Of a stretch of 64,000 nucleotides of DNA, positions 15,006 to 23,452 are shown one piece after another. The DNA comes from Clostridium drakei (GTDB taxonomy: Bacteria > Bacillota > Clostridia > Clostridiales > Clostridiaceae), in the NCBI RefSeq assembly GCF_000633595.2, contig NZ_JIBU02000012.1, positions 279,756 through 343,755 on the forward strand, written 5' to 3'. The first letter of the stretch is position 1; each line of letters starts with the position of its first letter. The notes beneath the pieces are model-generated. The model searched no databases, was not told where the DNA came from, and was given only the letters and a program-made list of their open reading frames with translations. Position numbers and translations under genes: made by a program.

Positions 15006-16007
15006 ATGAAAAAAATAATTAATAATCCCAATAATGTTGTAGAAGATATGCTACATGGAATGGTGGCAGCTCATCCTGAATATATAAAAAAATTAGATAA
15101 TGCTAATGTAATAGTTAGAAAAAATTCACCTATAAAAGGAAAAGTCGCTGTAGTAAGTGGTGGCGGAAGTGGACATGAACCATCACATGCTGGATATGTA
15201 GGTACTGGTATGTTAGATGCAGCTGTAGCAGGAGCAGTATTTACTTCACCTACACCAGATCAAGTGTACGAGGCGGTTAAAGCAGTAGATGGTGGAGCCG
15301 GAGTTTTACTTGTAATAAAAAACTATAGTGGTGACGTAATGAATTTTGATATGGCAAAAGACTTGGCTGATATGGATGGTATAAAAGTAGAATCTGTAGT
15401 TGTAAATGATGATGTAGCAGTGGAAAACAGCACTTATACAGCAGGAAGAAGAGGTATTGCTGGAACTGTATTTATTCATAAAATTGCAGGAGCTAAAGCA
15501 GAGCAAGGTGCCTCTTTAGAAGAAGTAAAAAGAATAGCAGAAAAAGTAATAAACAATGTACGAAGCATGGGAATGGCGTTAAGTTCTTGTATTGTACCTG
15601 CAGCAGGGAAACCAAATTTTACTTTGGGAGAAGATGAAATTGAAATAGGTATGGGGATTCATGGTGAACCAGGTACTCATAGAGAAAATATAAAAACTGC
15701 AGATGAAATAACTGAACATTTAGTTAACAAAATATTAGATGATATTAGTATTGAAAAAGGCGAAGAAGTAGCTGTTATGGTAAATGGTTTATGTTCTACA
15801 CCTTTAATGGAATTATATATAGTAAATAAAAAGGTTAATGAAATGCTTCAGAGTAAGGGAATAAAGACTCATAAAACTTTTGTAGGAGAATTTATGACAT
15901 CTCTTGAAATGGCAGGTTACTCAGTAACCATATTAAAATTAGATGATGAATTAAAAGCTTTATTGGATGAGCCAGCAAATACACCAGCTTTTAAGAATAT
16001 AAAATAG
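15006..16007 (+). CDS. dhaK: PTS-dependent dihydroxyacetone kinase, substrate-binding subunit DhaK
   Basis: DhaK binds dihydroxyacetone covalently and presents it to DhaL-ADP for phosphorylation to DHAP. The product shows SGGGSGHEPSHAGYVG near residue 53 and GMGIHGEPGTH, whose His at about 219 is the family's hemiaminal-forming residue. The length of 333 residues is normal. I prefer the second ATG (15006), 9 bases after GGGGG, over the ATG at 15000, which is too close at 3 bases; the resulting start MKKIINNPNNVVEDML also matches the family. dhaL and dhaM follow on the same strand. Confidence 0.95.
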   Translation: MKKIINNPNNVVEDMLHGMVAAHPEYIKKLDNANVIVRKNSPIKGKVAVVSGGGSGHEPSHAGYVGTGMLDAAVAGAVFTSPTPDQVYEAVKAVDGGAGVLLVIKNYSGDVMNFDMAKDLADMDGIKVESVVVNDDVAVENSTYTAGRRGIAGTVFIHKIAGAKAEQGASLEEVKRIAEKVINNVRSMGMALSSCIVPAAGKPNFTLGEDEIEIGMGIHGEPGTHRENIKTADEITEHLVNKILDDISIEKGEEVAVMVNGLCSTPLMELYIVNKKVNEMLQSKGIKTHKTFVGEFMTSLEMAGYSVTILKLDDELKALLDEPANTPAFKNIK

Positions 16008-16066
16008 TATATTGAAGAAACTAAAATTAATAGCATATACAGGAAACAATAAGGAGATTAAAAACA

Positions 16067-16711
16067 ATGAGTATTAATACAGCAGAAGTAATAAAAATAT
16101 TAAATAAGATAACTGATGTTATGTCTCAAAATAAAGCTTTCCTTTCAGAATTGGATGCAGCAATAGGGGACGGAGATCATGGAATAAATATGGAAAAAGG
16201 CTTTTTGGCAGTTAGTGACAAAATTAAAGATGATACTGAGGCTGTTATAGGAGATGTGTTAAAGAAAGCAGGGATGGCATTGGTTTCTAATGTAGGAGGA
16301 GCTTCAGGCCCACTTTATGGTACAGCCTTTATTAAAGCTGCTGCAGAACTTAAGGATTCAAAGACTATGGATTTAAAGGATTTCTTAAATGTAATGAATG
16401 CTGCATTAGGTGGAATAAAAATGAGAGGAAAAGCTGAATTAGAGGATAAAACTATGGTAGATGCCATTGTTCCTGCCATTGAATCCTTAAATAAGTCAGT
16501 ATCTTCAAATGAGGATACTGTTATAGCATTAGAAAAAGCTAAGGATTCAGCTTTAAAGGGAGTTCTCCATACTAAAGACATTATAGCTAGAAAAGGACGT
16601 GCCAGCTATTTAGGTGAAAGGAGTATAGGACATCAAGATCCAGGTGCCACATCAAGCTATTTAATGCTAAATACTATATATGAATGTATAAAAGAAATTT
16701 CTGAAAAATGA
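16067..16711 (+). CDS. dhaL: PTS-dependent dihydroxyacetone kinase, ADP-binding subunit DhaL
   Basis: DhaL holds a tightly bound ADP that is rephosphorylated by DhaM and then phosphorylates dihydroxyacetone on DhaK. The 214-residue length fits. Signature residues are the Mg-binding Asp cluster in LDAAIGDGDHGINME (about residues 30-44), SNVGGASGPLYGTAF, and the C-terminal GRASYLGERSIGHQDPGA loop. AAGGAG precedes the ATG. It starts 59 bases after dhaK and lies in the same transcription unit. Confidence 0.95.
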   Translation: MSINTAEVIKILNKITDVMSQNKAFLSELDAAIGDGDHGINMEKGFLAVSDKIKDDTEAVIGDVLKKAGMALVSNVGGASGPLYGTAFIKAAAELKDSKTMDLKDFLNVMNAALGGIKMRGKAELEDKTMVDAIVPAIESLNKSVSSNEDTVIALEKAKDSALKGVLHTKDIIARKGRASYLGERSIGHQDPGATSSYLMLNTIYECIKEISEK

Positions 16712-16867
16712 TCCTTGATAGAATATAGTGGTATTACTTTTGATAGTGAAGTTATATAGATTTTAAGTAGTAAGAGAAACTCTTTTGAGGTTATGTATTG
16801 TTAAGAATAATTTTACCCATAATTATTTAATATAGGATAAGGATATATAAGTAAGGGAGATTAAAAA

Positions 16868-17257
16868 ATGGTTGGTATTGTAATAGTATCTCATAGTGAA
16901 AAAATTGCTGAAGGAGTAAAATCGCTTGCGTTGCAAATGGCTGAAGAAGTACCTATGGCTGCGGCAGGCGGAACTTCAGATGGAAGAATAGGCACTGATA
17001 TGGAAAAGATAAGTAATGCTATAAATGAAGTTTATTCTGAAGATGGGGTGTTAATTCTATTTGATCTTGGAAGTGCCTTTATGAATGCAGAAATGGCTGT
17101 GGATTTTCTTCCAGATGACATAAAGGAAAAAGTTGAAATTGTGGATGCTGCTTTAGTTGAAGGTGCTGTAACTGCAGCTGTAGAAAGTAGTATAAACAAA
17201 AGCAGAGAAGACATAAAAAAGTCATTAAAAAGTATATCTATTAATAAAATGCCATAA
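16868..17257 (+). CDS. dhaM: PTS-dependent dihydroxyacetone kinase, phosphotransferase subunit DhaM
   Basis: DhaM is an EIIA-Man-like protein that carries phosphate from HPr to the ADP on DhaL. The acceptor is His9 in GIVIVSHSEKIAEG. Other family segments are AAAGGTSDGRIGTD and ILFDLGSAFMNAEMA. At 129 residues it is the short single-domain form, without the HPr and EI-like extensions found in enterobacterial DhaM, so it depends on general PTS proteins encoded elsewhere. GGGAG precedes the ATG. The 156-base gap after dhaL shows no obvious terminator. Confidence 0.93.
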   Translation: MVGIVIVSHSEKIAEGVKSLALQMAEEVPMAAAGGTSDGRIGTDMEKISNAINEVYSEDGVLILFDLGSAFMNAEMAVDFLPDDIKEKVEIVDAALVEGAVTAAVESSINKSREDIKKSLKSISINKMP

Positions 17258-17401
17258 AATGTTTTTTATTGATCATAAATATTTGTAAAAATAAATAACG
17301 GATAATATCAAGTCTTAAAGTATAATTTTTTATGAAAGAAAAATTAGAAAAAGATAGGTATTATCCTTTTTAAAGTTAACAAGCAAGGAGGAAAAATCAT
17401 T

Positions 17402-17872
17402 ATGAATTATACAATTAAAGATGTTTTAGATAAATTAATTGAAATAGAAATAAATATGTCATCAATATATGATCACATTTCAAATTTACAATTTGATAAA
17501 GAGTATATAAATTTTAAAATTTTAGCAAAAGTAATGTGTAATGAGGAAAAAAGGCATGCTGATTATTTTAAACAAATTAGAAATGATATATTAGTGGATG
17601 AAAATATAGAAATAGATTTTTTAACTTATGATAAAATATCTGCACTTATATATGAGTTCGTAAATAAAATGCATGAATTTAATAAATATAGTGTTAAAGA
17701 GTTTTTAAAGGATATATTTAATTTTGAAAAAGAAAATGTTGCACTGCTCATATATATAAAGGGGAAAATTGCAAAGACTAGTTTATCTATAAACAGTACT
17801 AATTACAAAATATTATCTAAGTTAATAGATGAAGAGAATAGACATGTAAAAAATATAGGTGAATATTTGTAA
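17402..17872 (+). CDS. Ferritin-like / rubrerythrin-like four-helix protein
   Basis: The 156-residue product is all helical and has carboxylate-His patterns of the ferritin-like superfamily: LIEIEINMSSIYDHI (helix 1), MCNEEKRHADYF (ExxH, helix 2), FNFEKENVALLIYIKG (helix 3) and LIDEENRHVKNIGEY (ExxH, helix 4). No C-terminal rubredoxin domain is present. Such proteins bind a diiron site and often act in peroxide or iron handling in anaerobes. GGAGG precedes the ATG. It is a stand-alone gene; assignment to a fold is firmer than assignment to an activity. Confidence 0.7.
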   Translation: MNYTIKDVLDKLIEIEINMSSIYDHISNLQFDKEYINFKILAKVMCNEEKRHADYFKQIRNDILVDENIEIDFLTYDKISALIYEFVNKMHEFNKYSVKEFLKDIFNFEKENVALLIYIKGKIAKTSLSINSTNYKILSKLIDEENRHVKNIGEYL

Positions 17873-17940
17873 ATTAGAGTTATTTATATAGAAATAAATA
17901 CACATAAACGTGAGATTGCTATATAAAATATTTAATTATA

Positions 17941-17979
17941 GTATAAATAATAAATATTATGTAAGTTAAAACTAAAGTA
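17941..17979 (+). repeat. Dispersed intergenic element, copy 2 (diverged)
   Basis: Carries AAATATTATGTAAGTTAAAA and then AAAGTAAACT, a diverged version of the element at 9888-9925. Its first 24 bases (17941-17964) match 18324-18347 with one difference, so this copy and copy 3 form a direct repeat around a segment of about 360 bases. Confidence 0.55.
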
Positions 17980-18226
17980 AACTAACAAACTATCCCTATT
18001 GCTTTATTTCATATTATACTTTTCTCACCAATATATAGATTAAAAGTGCCTTTTAAAATATCAACTAATGATGAACTATTCGCCACGATTACTCTTTCTA
18101 TGATATTTATAATTTCAGAAATTAAAATTATAAAAAATCATAATTGTATAAAAAGAAATTTAATCATTTAAGTCATACTACCCAAAATATTTAAGCTAAA
18201 TATAATAGTATAATGAATTTCTAGTA

Positions 18227-18275
18227 TTGAAATAGATGTAAATTGGATATATAATATTGAAGGGAACAATTGTTT
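18227..18275 (+). promoter_or_regulatory. Sigma-A promoter with downstream LexA box, upstream of dinB
   Basis: TTGAAA (18227-18232), 17-base spacer, TATAAT (18250-18255). Starting about two bases after the expected transcription start is GAACAATTGTTT (18264-18275), matching the Gram-positive LexA/DinR box GAACN4GTTY. LexA bound here would block transcription. The neighbouring dinB is a classic SOS gene and lexA, with its own box, is in the same window. Confidence 0.8.
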
Positions 18276-18318
18276 GGAAAAGTGGTATCCTAATAATCCT
18301 TATTAGGATTATTTTTTA
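18262..18318 (+). ncRNA. Candidate SOS-controlled short RNA or dinB leader, about 57 nt
   Basis: The LexA-boxed promoter would start RNA near 18262. An intrinsic terminator follows almost at once: ATCCTAATAA (18287-18296), loop TCC, TTATTAGGAT (18300-18309), then TATTTTTTAA. The transcript would be about 57 nt, with no start codon preceded by a ribosome-binding site. It is either a small RNA or an attenuated leader for dinB, whose start is 95 bases further on. Confidence 0.5.
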
Positions 18319-18323
18319 ATATT

Positions 18324-18389
18324 GTATAAATAATAATTATTATGTAAACAAAAACAAAAGTTAACAAAATAATATTAATTTATTATATC
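18324..18389 (+). promoter_or_regulatory. Dispersed element copy 3 and second dinB promoter
   Basis: The 24 bases at 18324-18347 repeat 17941-17964 with one mismatch; the end AAAAGTTAACA corresponds to the AAAGTAAACT end of other copies. TTAACA (18361-18366), 17 bases and TATATC (18384-18389) form a plausible promoter that would reach dinB without crossing the terminator or the LexA box. Confidence 0.5.
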
Positions 18390-18413
18390 ATTAGATGTGA
18401 GGTAATTTAGCAT

Positions 18414-19613
18414 ATGGATTCTAAAATAATTTTTCATATAGATGTAAATTCTGCTTTTCTTTCATGGAGTGCAGTATATAAATTGAGTCAAGGAGAAAAA
18501 ATAGATTTAAGAGAAATACCTTCTATAATAGGAGGGGATGAGAGTAAAAGACATGGTGTTGTATTAGCAAAATCTATTTCTGCTAAAAAATATGGAATAA
18601 AAACAGGAGAACCTATTGCAAAAGCTAAAAAGAAGTGTGCAAATATTTTAGTAATACCTCCTTTATTTTCTGTTTATTCTAGATACAGCAAAGCTATGTT
18701 TAGTCTTTTAAATGAGTATACACCTGTTGTTGAAAAATTTTCTATAGATGAATGTTTTTTGGATTTAGCAGGTGAAAAAGATTATATGCAACTTGCGCAT
18801 ATTATTAAAAATAGAATAAAAGGAGAATTAGGATTTACAGTGAATATAGGTATATCTTGTAATAAGCTTTTAGCAAAAATGGCATCAGATTTTGAAAAAC
18901 CTGATAAAATTCATACACTTTTTCCTCATGAGATAAAAAATAAAATGTGGCCACTTCCTGTAGAAAATTTATTTATGGTAGGAAGAGCAACATTGCCTAA
19001 ACTTAACGAGATGAATATTTTTACTATAGGTGATTTAGCTAATTATGATTTAAAGTTTTTAAAATATAAATTTAAAAGTTATGGAGAACTTTTATGGAAC
19101 TATGCAAACGGTATAGATAAATCAAAATTAGGATCTAGAAGCAAAGAAGCTGCAAAAAGTATAAGTAATTCTACCACATTAACTTATGATATAACGAATA
19201 GGGAAGCTGCACATAAAATAATACTTTCTTTATGTGAAAATACGGCTATGAAGCTGAGAAATAATAAATTTTTGTGTAATGTTATAGCTGTTTCTATAAA
19301 AAACAGTAGTTTTGAAGTATATTCAAAGCGAAAAAAGATGAATATAGCTACAGACTGTACAAAGGAAATAATAAAATGCAGTTATGAACTTTTTGATAAG
19401 TTATGGAAGGGGGAACCTATAAGACTAATTGGAGTGACTTTAGGAGATTTATGCAAAGAAGGCATAAAACAAATAAGTTTGTTTGACAATAAAAAGTATG
19501 AAAAAAAATTAGAAAAAAACAGGTCTTTAGATAAGGCTATAGATAATATAAAAAATAAATATGGAGATGCTTCTATAGCTAGATCATCATTTCTAAAAAA
19601 GACTAAAATTTGA
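18414..19613 (+). CDS. dinB: DNA polymerase IV (Y family)
   Basis: A translesion polymerase of the DinB family. The 399-residue product has the palm motif FHIDVNSAFLSW with the first metal Asp, the finger region GVVLAKSISAKKYGIKTGEP, and the catalytic SIDECFLD near residue 110, followed by little-finger sequence to the C terminus. The last residues lack an obvious QLxLF clamp-binding pentapeptide, although KQISLFDN (about residues 356-363) matches one internally, its common place. The start follows GAGG by 11 bases. A LexA box upstream fits SOS induction. Confidence 0.93.
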   Translation: MDSKIIFHIDVNSAFLSWSAVYKLSQGEKIDLREIPSIIGGDESKRHGVVLAKSISAKKYGIKTGEPIAKAKKKCANILVIPPLFSVYSRYSKAMFSLLNEYTPVVEKFSIDECFLDLAGEKDYMQLAHIIKNRIKGELGFTVNIGISCNKLLAKMASDFEKPDKIHTLFPHEIKNKMWPLPVENLFMVGRATLPKLNEMNIFTIGDLANYDLKFLKYKFKSYGELLWNYANGIDKSKLGSRSKEAAKSISNSTTLTYDITNREAAHKIILSLCENTAMKLRNNKFLCNVIAVSIKNSSFEVYSKRKKMNIATDCTKEIIKCSYELFDKLWKGEPIRLIGVTLGDLCKEGIKQISLFDNKKYEKKLEKNRSLDKAIDNIKNKYGDASIARSSFLKKTKI

Positions 19614-19693
19614 GATTTTATCATTAATGTGATAAAATACATGATATCAAAATAATATTTTTGAAATAAAATGAGCTAATGAATGCTTATGGT

Positions 19694-19720
19694 ATTTTGC
19701 AAGCGACTATATTGCAAAAT
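19694..19720 (+). promoter_or_regulatory. Inverted repeat upstream of the MIF-like gene
   Basis: ATTTTGCAA at 19694-19702 and TTGCAAAAT at 19712-19720 are perfect 9-base arms around a 9-base spacer, ending 21 bases before the MIF-like start. The arm-to-arm spacing of 18 bases (under two helical turns) fits a dimeric repressor. There is no T run, so it is not a terminator. Regulator unknown. Confidence 0.45.
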
Positions 19721-19741
19721 AATATAAAGGAGTGAAGTTTA

Positions 19742-20086
19742 ATGCCATATATAAATTCAACTTTGACTGTAAAATTATCTGAAGAAAAGAAAGAAGTTAT
19801 AAAATCAAAAATGGGTGAAATAATTAGTGAAATACCAGGAAAAAGTGAAGAATGGTTAATGGTAGGATTTAATGATAACTATTCTCTTTTTTTTAAAGGA
19901 AACAAAATGGATAAAGCAGCTTTCGTAGAAGTTAAAATCTTTGGAACTGCTGAGAGAAAATATAAGGAAGCTATTACATCTAAAATATGTGAATTGTTTG
20001 AAAATGAACTTTCAATTTCTAAGGATAGTGTTTATATAACCTTTTCCGAAGTAAAAGATTGGGGATGGAATGGAAATATGTTTTAG
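19742..20086 (+). CDS. MIF / phenylpyruvate tautomerase-like protein
   Basis: The 114-residue protein begins MPYINSTLTVKLSEEKKEVI, with the Pro2 that becomes the N-terminal catalytic proline after Met removal, and has the MIF-family length and closing sequence VYITFSEVKDWGWNGNMF. The family forms trimers that tautomerise phenylpyruvate-like keto acids; eukaryotic members are cytokines. The bacterial role is not settled. AAGGAG precedes the start, and an inverted repeat lies upstream. Confidence 0.8.
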   Translation: MPYINSTLTVKLSEEKKEVIKSKMGEIISEIPGKSEEWLMVGFNDNYSLFFKGNKMDKAAFVEVKIFGTAERKYKEAITSKICELFENELSISKDSVYITFSEVKDWGWNGNMF

Positions 20087-20120
20087 AATAAGTGGAATCA
20101 AAAAAATCTATACTAAATTG

Positions 20121-20160
20121 AAAAGATAATTTCTGTATTAGACAGTAATTGTCTTTTTTT
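20121..20160 (+). terminator. Terminator after the MIF-like gene
   Basis: AAAAGATAATT (20121-20131) pairs with AATTGTCTTTT (20147-20157) with one G-T pair, followed by T residues to 20160. Confidence 0.7.
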
Positions 20161-20316
20161 AATTTCACTGATATTTATCAGTTTTGTTATTGACTAAATT
20201 TTATAATATATGGTAATATTTGAAATGCAAGTAAGTGTGGATCGTTATAAATATTTTAAAATTATTGAATTTGTAGCATACTAAAAACAATAATTGAGAG
20301 GTGAAGTTTAATTATT

Positions 20317-21924
20317 ATGAACAGGTTTAATATGAATGAACAAGAAAAAATGGTACTAGAATCTCATAAAAGATGTGAAGCTTTAGGAATTAAAAGAACT
20401 AGGACATTTAGTAGAAAAATAATTACGGCTCAAGAATTGCAAATAAAACTACAAGAAAATAATGATCTAATTATAACAGCAATTCCATTCATCAATGAAA
20501 TGTATAACTTTGCAAAAGATACTGGCTCTTTCTATATTCTAACAGATAAAGATGGGTGCATATTAAATACATCAGGTGATGAAAATATGCTTAAGGAAGC
20601 ATTTAAATCAAAAATTATTCCAGGTAGTTATATGAATGAAGAAAATATAGGAACTAATGCTATAAGTTTAGCAATTACTACTAACATGCCTGTTCAAATA
20701 TTCGGAGAACAAAATTTTATAAAATCTCATCATAAGTGGGCATGCTCTGCAGCACCAATAAAAAATAATAAAGGAGAAATAATAGGAGTATTAGATTTAA
20801 CAGAGTATAATGAATATGTTTATCCTCATACACTTGGAATTGTGGCCGCATTAGCTAGAGTTATTGAAAAAATAATTCAATTTAAAAATTATAATAATAT
20901 AGAAAAGAAACAAAAATTTGTTAAAGGACTGTGTAACCATGAAGCAATATATACTTTTGATAAAATTATAGGGCGAAACGAAAAAATTATAAATATTATT
21001 GAATATGCTAAAAGAATATCTGATAGTAAATCTAGTATACTTATTACAGGTGAAAGTGGTACGGGAAAAGAAATTTTTGCTCAGTCAATACACAATTATA
21101 GTAAAAGAAAAAATATGCCTTTTATTGCAGTAAACTGTGGATCTATTCCGCATAATTTGATCGAATCGGAATTATTTGGATATGATACTGGAGCATTTAC
21201 TGGAGCTAAAAAAAAGGGGAATGCAGGAAAGTTTGAAATGGCAGAAGAAGGTACTATATTTCTTGATGAAATTGGTGAAATGCCATTGGATATGCAAGTA
21301 AGTCTTTTGAGAGTTATAGAAGAAGGGGTAATCAATAGAATTGGAGGATCTAAACAAATTCCTTTAAATGTTAGAATTATTTCGGCTACTAATAAGGATC
21401 TCAGTTTAGAAATAAGAAAAGGAAGATTTAGGAAGGATTTATTTTATAGACTTAATGTAGTACCTATTCACCTTCCTGCACTAAGAGATCGAAAGGATGA
21501 TATACCTCTTTTAATAGATTACTATATGAATAAAATAAGTAGTAAACTTAATAAAAAGAAAGTAAAAATTAACGAAATTTGTATGGAAAACTTACTAAGG
21601 TGGAATTGGCCTGGTAATATAAGAGAATTAGAAAACATGGTTGAATTTATTGTAAATACAGAAATGATACCTGAAGAAATTCTTTCTTCAAAATCATATT
21701 CAACAGATATAGAAGAAATAAATATTCAACATGATATGTGGTATACTGATATGGAACTTGAACTTGTAGAAAAGGCACATATAATTAGGATACTCAATAA
21801 ATTTAATGGAAATATAACGGTAGCAGCTAAAGCTATGAAAATCGGAAGAAATACTTTATACAGAAAAATTCAAAGATATAATATAAGGTATTCTGAAATG
21901 TCTAAAATCACAAAAGTAAGATAA
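20317..21924 (+). CDS. Sigma-54-dependent activator, AcoR-like (GAF-AAA+-Fis)
   Basis: A 535-residue enhancer-binding protein. Residues about 60-190 form a GAF-type sensor (SFYILTDKDGCILNTSG, NEENIGTNAISLA as in AcoR). The AAA+ domain has Walker A GESGTGKE near 245, the sigma-54 contact loop GAFTGA near 291, and Walker B TIFLDEIGEM. A Fis-like helix-turn-helix ends the protein (NGNITVAAKAMKIGRNTLYR). The downstream alcohol dehydrogenase has a -24/-12 promoter, so it is the probable target. The effector is unknown; AcoR relatives respond to acetoin or other small molecules. Confidence 0.9.
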   Translation: MNRFNMNEQEKMVLESHKRCEALGIKRTRTFSRKIITAQELQIKLQENNDLIITAIPFINEMYNFAKDTGSFYILTDKDGCILNTSGDENMLKEAFKSKIIPGSYMNEENIGTNAISLAITTNMPVQIFGEQNFIKSHHKWACSAAPIKNNKGEIIGVLDLTEYNEYVYPHTLGIVAALARVIEKIIQFKNYNNIEKKQKFVKGLCNHEAIYTFDKIIGRNEKIINIIEYAKRISDSKSSILITGESGTGKEIFAQSIHNYSKRKNMPFIAVNCGSIPHNLIESELFGYDTGAFTGAKKKGNAGKFEMAEEGTIFLDEIGEMPLDMQVSLLRVIEEGVINRIGGSKQIPLNVRIISATNKDLSLEIRKGRFRKDLFYRLNVVPIHLPALRDRKDDIPLLIDYYMNKISSKLNKKKVKINEICMENLLRWNWPGNIRELENMVEFIVNTEMIPEEILSSKSYSTDIEEINIQHDMWYTDMELELVEKAHIIRILNKFNGNITVAAKAMKIGRNTLYRKIQRYNIRYSEMSKITKVR

Positions 21925-21949
21925 TTACATAAAGTAAAAGTCTATTATA

Positions 21950-21992
21950 GGTATTATGGTAGAATAAAAAAATTCTGCCATGATACCTTTTG
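21950..21992 (+). terminator. Terminator after the sigma-54 activator
   Basis: A 16-base stem (21950-21965 with 21972-21987) with two G-T type mismatches, followed by TTTTG. It isolates the activator gene from the alcohol dehydrogenase promoter. Confidence 0.8.
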
Positions 21993-22014
21993 TTTATATA
22001 TTTTTAAAAATTGC

Positions 22015-22048
22015 TTTATTATCTAACAGTGTTTTATTATCTAACAGT
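22015..22048 (+). repeat. Tandem 16-base direct repeat, candidate activator site
   Basis: TTTATTATCTAACAGT occurs at 22015-22030 and again at 22033-22048, an 18-base period. It lies about 155 bases upstream of the -24/-12 promoter of the alcohol dehydrogenase gene, a normal distance for sigma-54 enhancer sites. Confidence 0.55.
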
Positions 22049-22165
22049 AAATCTGCGCCATAATGGTACTAATTTTACATTCTAAAAAGTTAAATAAAAA
22101 ATATATAAATACATATAAAAAATTCTATAGTATTATTTTACTTGGTATTTTATGAAAATTTTACT

Positions 22166-22191
22166 TTAATTGTATCTAAAATAACAATTAA
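22166..22191 (+). promoter_or_regulatory. Inverted repeat next to the sigma-54 promoter
   Basis: TTAATTGT (22166-22173) and ACAATTAA (22184-22191) form a perfect 8-base inverted repeat ending 9 bases before the -24 element. It may bind a regulator of the alcohol dehydrogenase gene or be incidental in AT-rich DNA. Confidence 0.35.
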
Positions 22192-22200
22192 CTATATCTT

Positions 22201-22216
22201 TGGAATGTATTTTGCT
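22201..22216 (+). promoter_or_regulatory. Sigma-54 (-24/-12) promoter of the alcohol dehydrogenase
   Basis: TGGAATGTATTTTGCT has the invariant GG and GC dinucleotides with exactly 10 bases between them, as in TGGCACGN4TTGCW. It lies 70 bases before the start codon and directly downstream of a sigma-54 activator gene. Confidence 0.75.
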
Positions 22217-22285
22217 TATATATATGAACAAGGTAAAATTATTATAAAGTAGGTATTTAAATAAATTTTTTAGGGGGAATGAAGA

Positions 22286-23452
22286 ATGTCAAGATTTACA
22301 TTACCAAGAGACATTTATTTCGGCGAAAATTCTTTAGAAGTACTAAAAACGTTAAAAGGTAAAAAAGCTATAGTTGTTGTTGGTGGGGGATCAATGAAAA
22401 AATTTGGTTTTCTTCAAAAGGTTGAAACATATTTAAAAGAAGCTAATATCGAAGTTAAATTGATAGAAGGTGTTGAACCAGATCCATCGGTTGAAACCGT
22501 TATGAATGGAGCAAAAATTATGAGGGAATTCCAGCCAGATTGGATAGTGGCTATAGGTGGAGGATCACCAATAGATGCAGCTAAGGCTATGTGGATATTT
22601 TATGAGTATCCCGATTTTACTTTTGAAAAGGCTGTTATTCCTTTTGGAATACCAGATTTAAGACAAAAAGCTAAATTTATAGCAATAGCATCTACAAGTG
22701 GAACGGCTACAGAAGTAACTGCTTTTTCTGTAATAACTGATTATAAAGCTAAAATAAAATATCCTCTAGCTGACTTTAATTTGACACCAGATATAGCTAT
22801 AGTAGATCCAGCTCTTGCACAAACAATGCCGCCAAAATTAACAGCTCATACAGGTATGGATGCCTTAACTCATGCTATAGAAGCTTATGTTGCAAGTGAA
22901 AGATCATATATTTCAGATCCACTTGCTATACAAGCAATAACTATGATACAAGAGTTTCTAGTAAAATCTTTCGAAGGAAACAAAAAAGCTAGGGACGAAA
23001 TGCATATAGCTCAGTGTTTGGCTGGAATGGCATTTTCAAATGCATTGCTTGGAATAGCACACAGTATGGCTCATAAAACAGGTGCAGTATTTCATATACC
23101 ACATGGATGTGCAAATGCTATATTCCTCCCTTATGTAATTGATTTTAATAAAAAAATATGCGGAGATAGATATGCAAATATATCTATAGCTTTAGGGTTT
23201 ACTGGAAAAACGCAAGATGATTTAATAGATAATTTGACTGGCTTTGTAAAATCTCTAAATAAAAAAATGAATATACCTCAAACATTGAAAGCATATGGAA
23301 TAAAAGAAGAAGATTTTAATACAAATCTAGACCTTATAGCACATAATGCTATGGGAGATGCATGCACTGGATCGAATCCAAGAGCTATAACTGAATTAGA
23401 AATGAAGAAATTATTCCGATGTACCTTTACTGGAGAAAAGGTAGATTTCTAA
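22286..23452 (+). CDS. Iron-containing alcohol dehydrogenase (butanol/ethanol dehydrogenase type)
   Basis: A 388-residue type III alcohol dehydrogenase that reduces aldehydes such as acetaldehyde or butyraldehyde with NAD(P)H. Visible are the cofactor loop VVVGGGSMKKFG, IGGGSPIDAAKAMW, and the Fe-ligand region with AHTGMDALTHAIEAY and GIAHSMAHKTGAVFHIPHG. The sequence closely recalls the clostridial solvent-forming dehydrogenases that begin MxRFTLPRDIYFGEN. GGGGG precedes the start. A -24/-12 promoter and the adjacent activator imply inducible expression. Cofactor preference and main substrate are not decided by the sequence alone. Confidence 0.9.
   Translation: MSRFTLPRDIYFGENSLEVLKTLKGKKAIVVVGGGSMKKFGFLQKVETYLKEANIEVKLIEGVEPDPSVETVMNGAKIMREFQPDWIVAIGGGSPIDAAKAMWIFYEYPDFTFEKAVIPFGIPDLRQKAKFIAIASTSGTATEVTAFSVITDYKAKIKYPLADFNLTPDIAIVDPALAQTMPPKLTAHTGMDALTHAIEAYVASERSYISDPLAIQAITMIQEFLVKSFEGNKKARDEMHIAQCLAGMAFSNALLGIAHSMAHKTGAVFHIPHGCANAIFLPYVIDFNKKICGDRYANISIALGFTGKTQDDLIDNLTGFVKSLNKKMNIPQTLKAYGIKEEDFNTNLDLIAHNAMGDACTGSNPRAITELEMKKLFRCTFTGEKVDF

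Larger units (their letters stand above)
17873..18413 (+). other. 541-base intergenic region upstream of dinB
   Basis: Contains two copies of the dispersed element (17941-17979 and 18324-18366), a near-consensus promoter with a LexA box, and a terminator; these are listed separately. Between 17990 and 18225 I see no open frame with a ribosome-binding site and nothing else recognisable. Confidence 0.6.
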
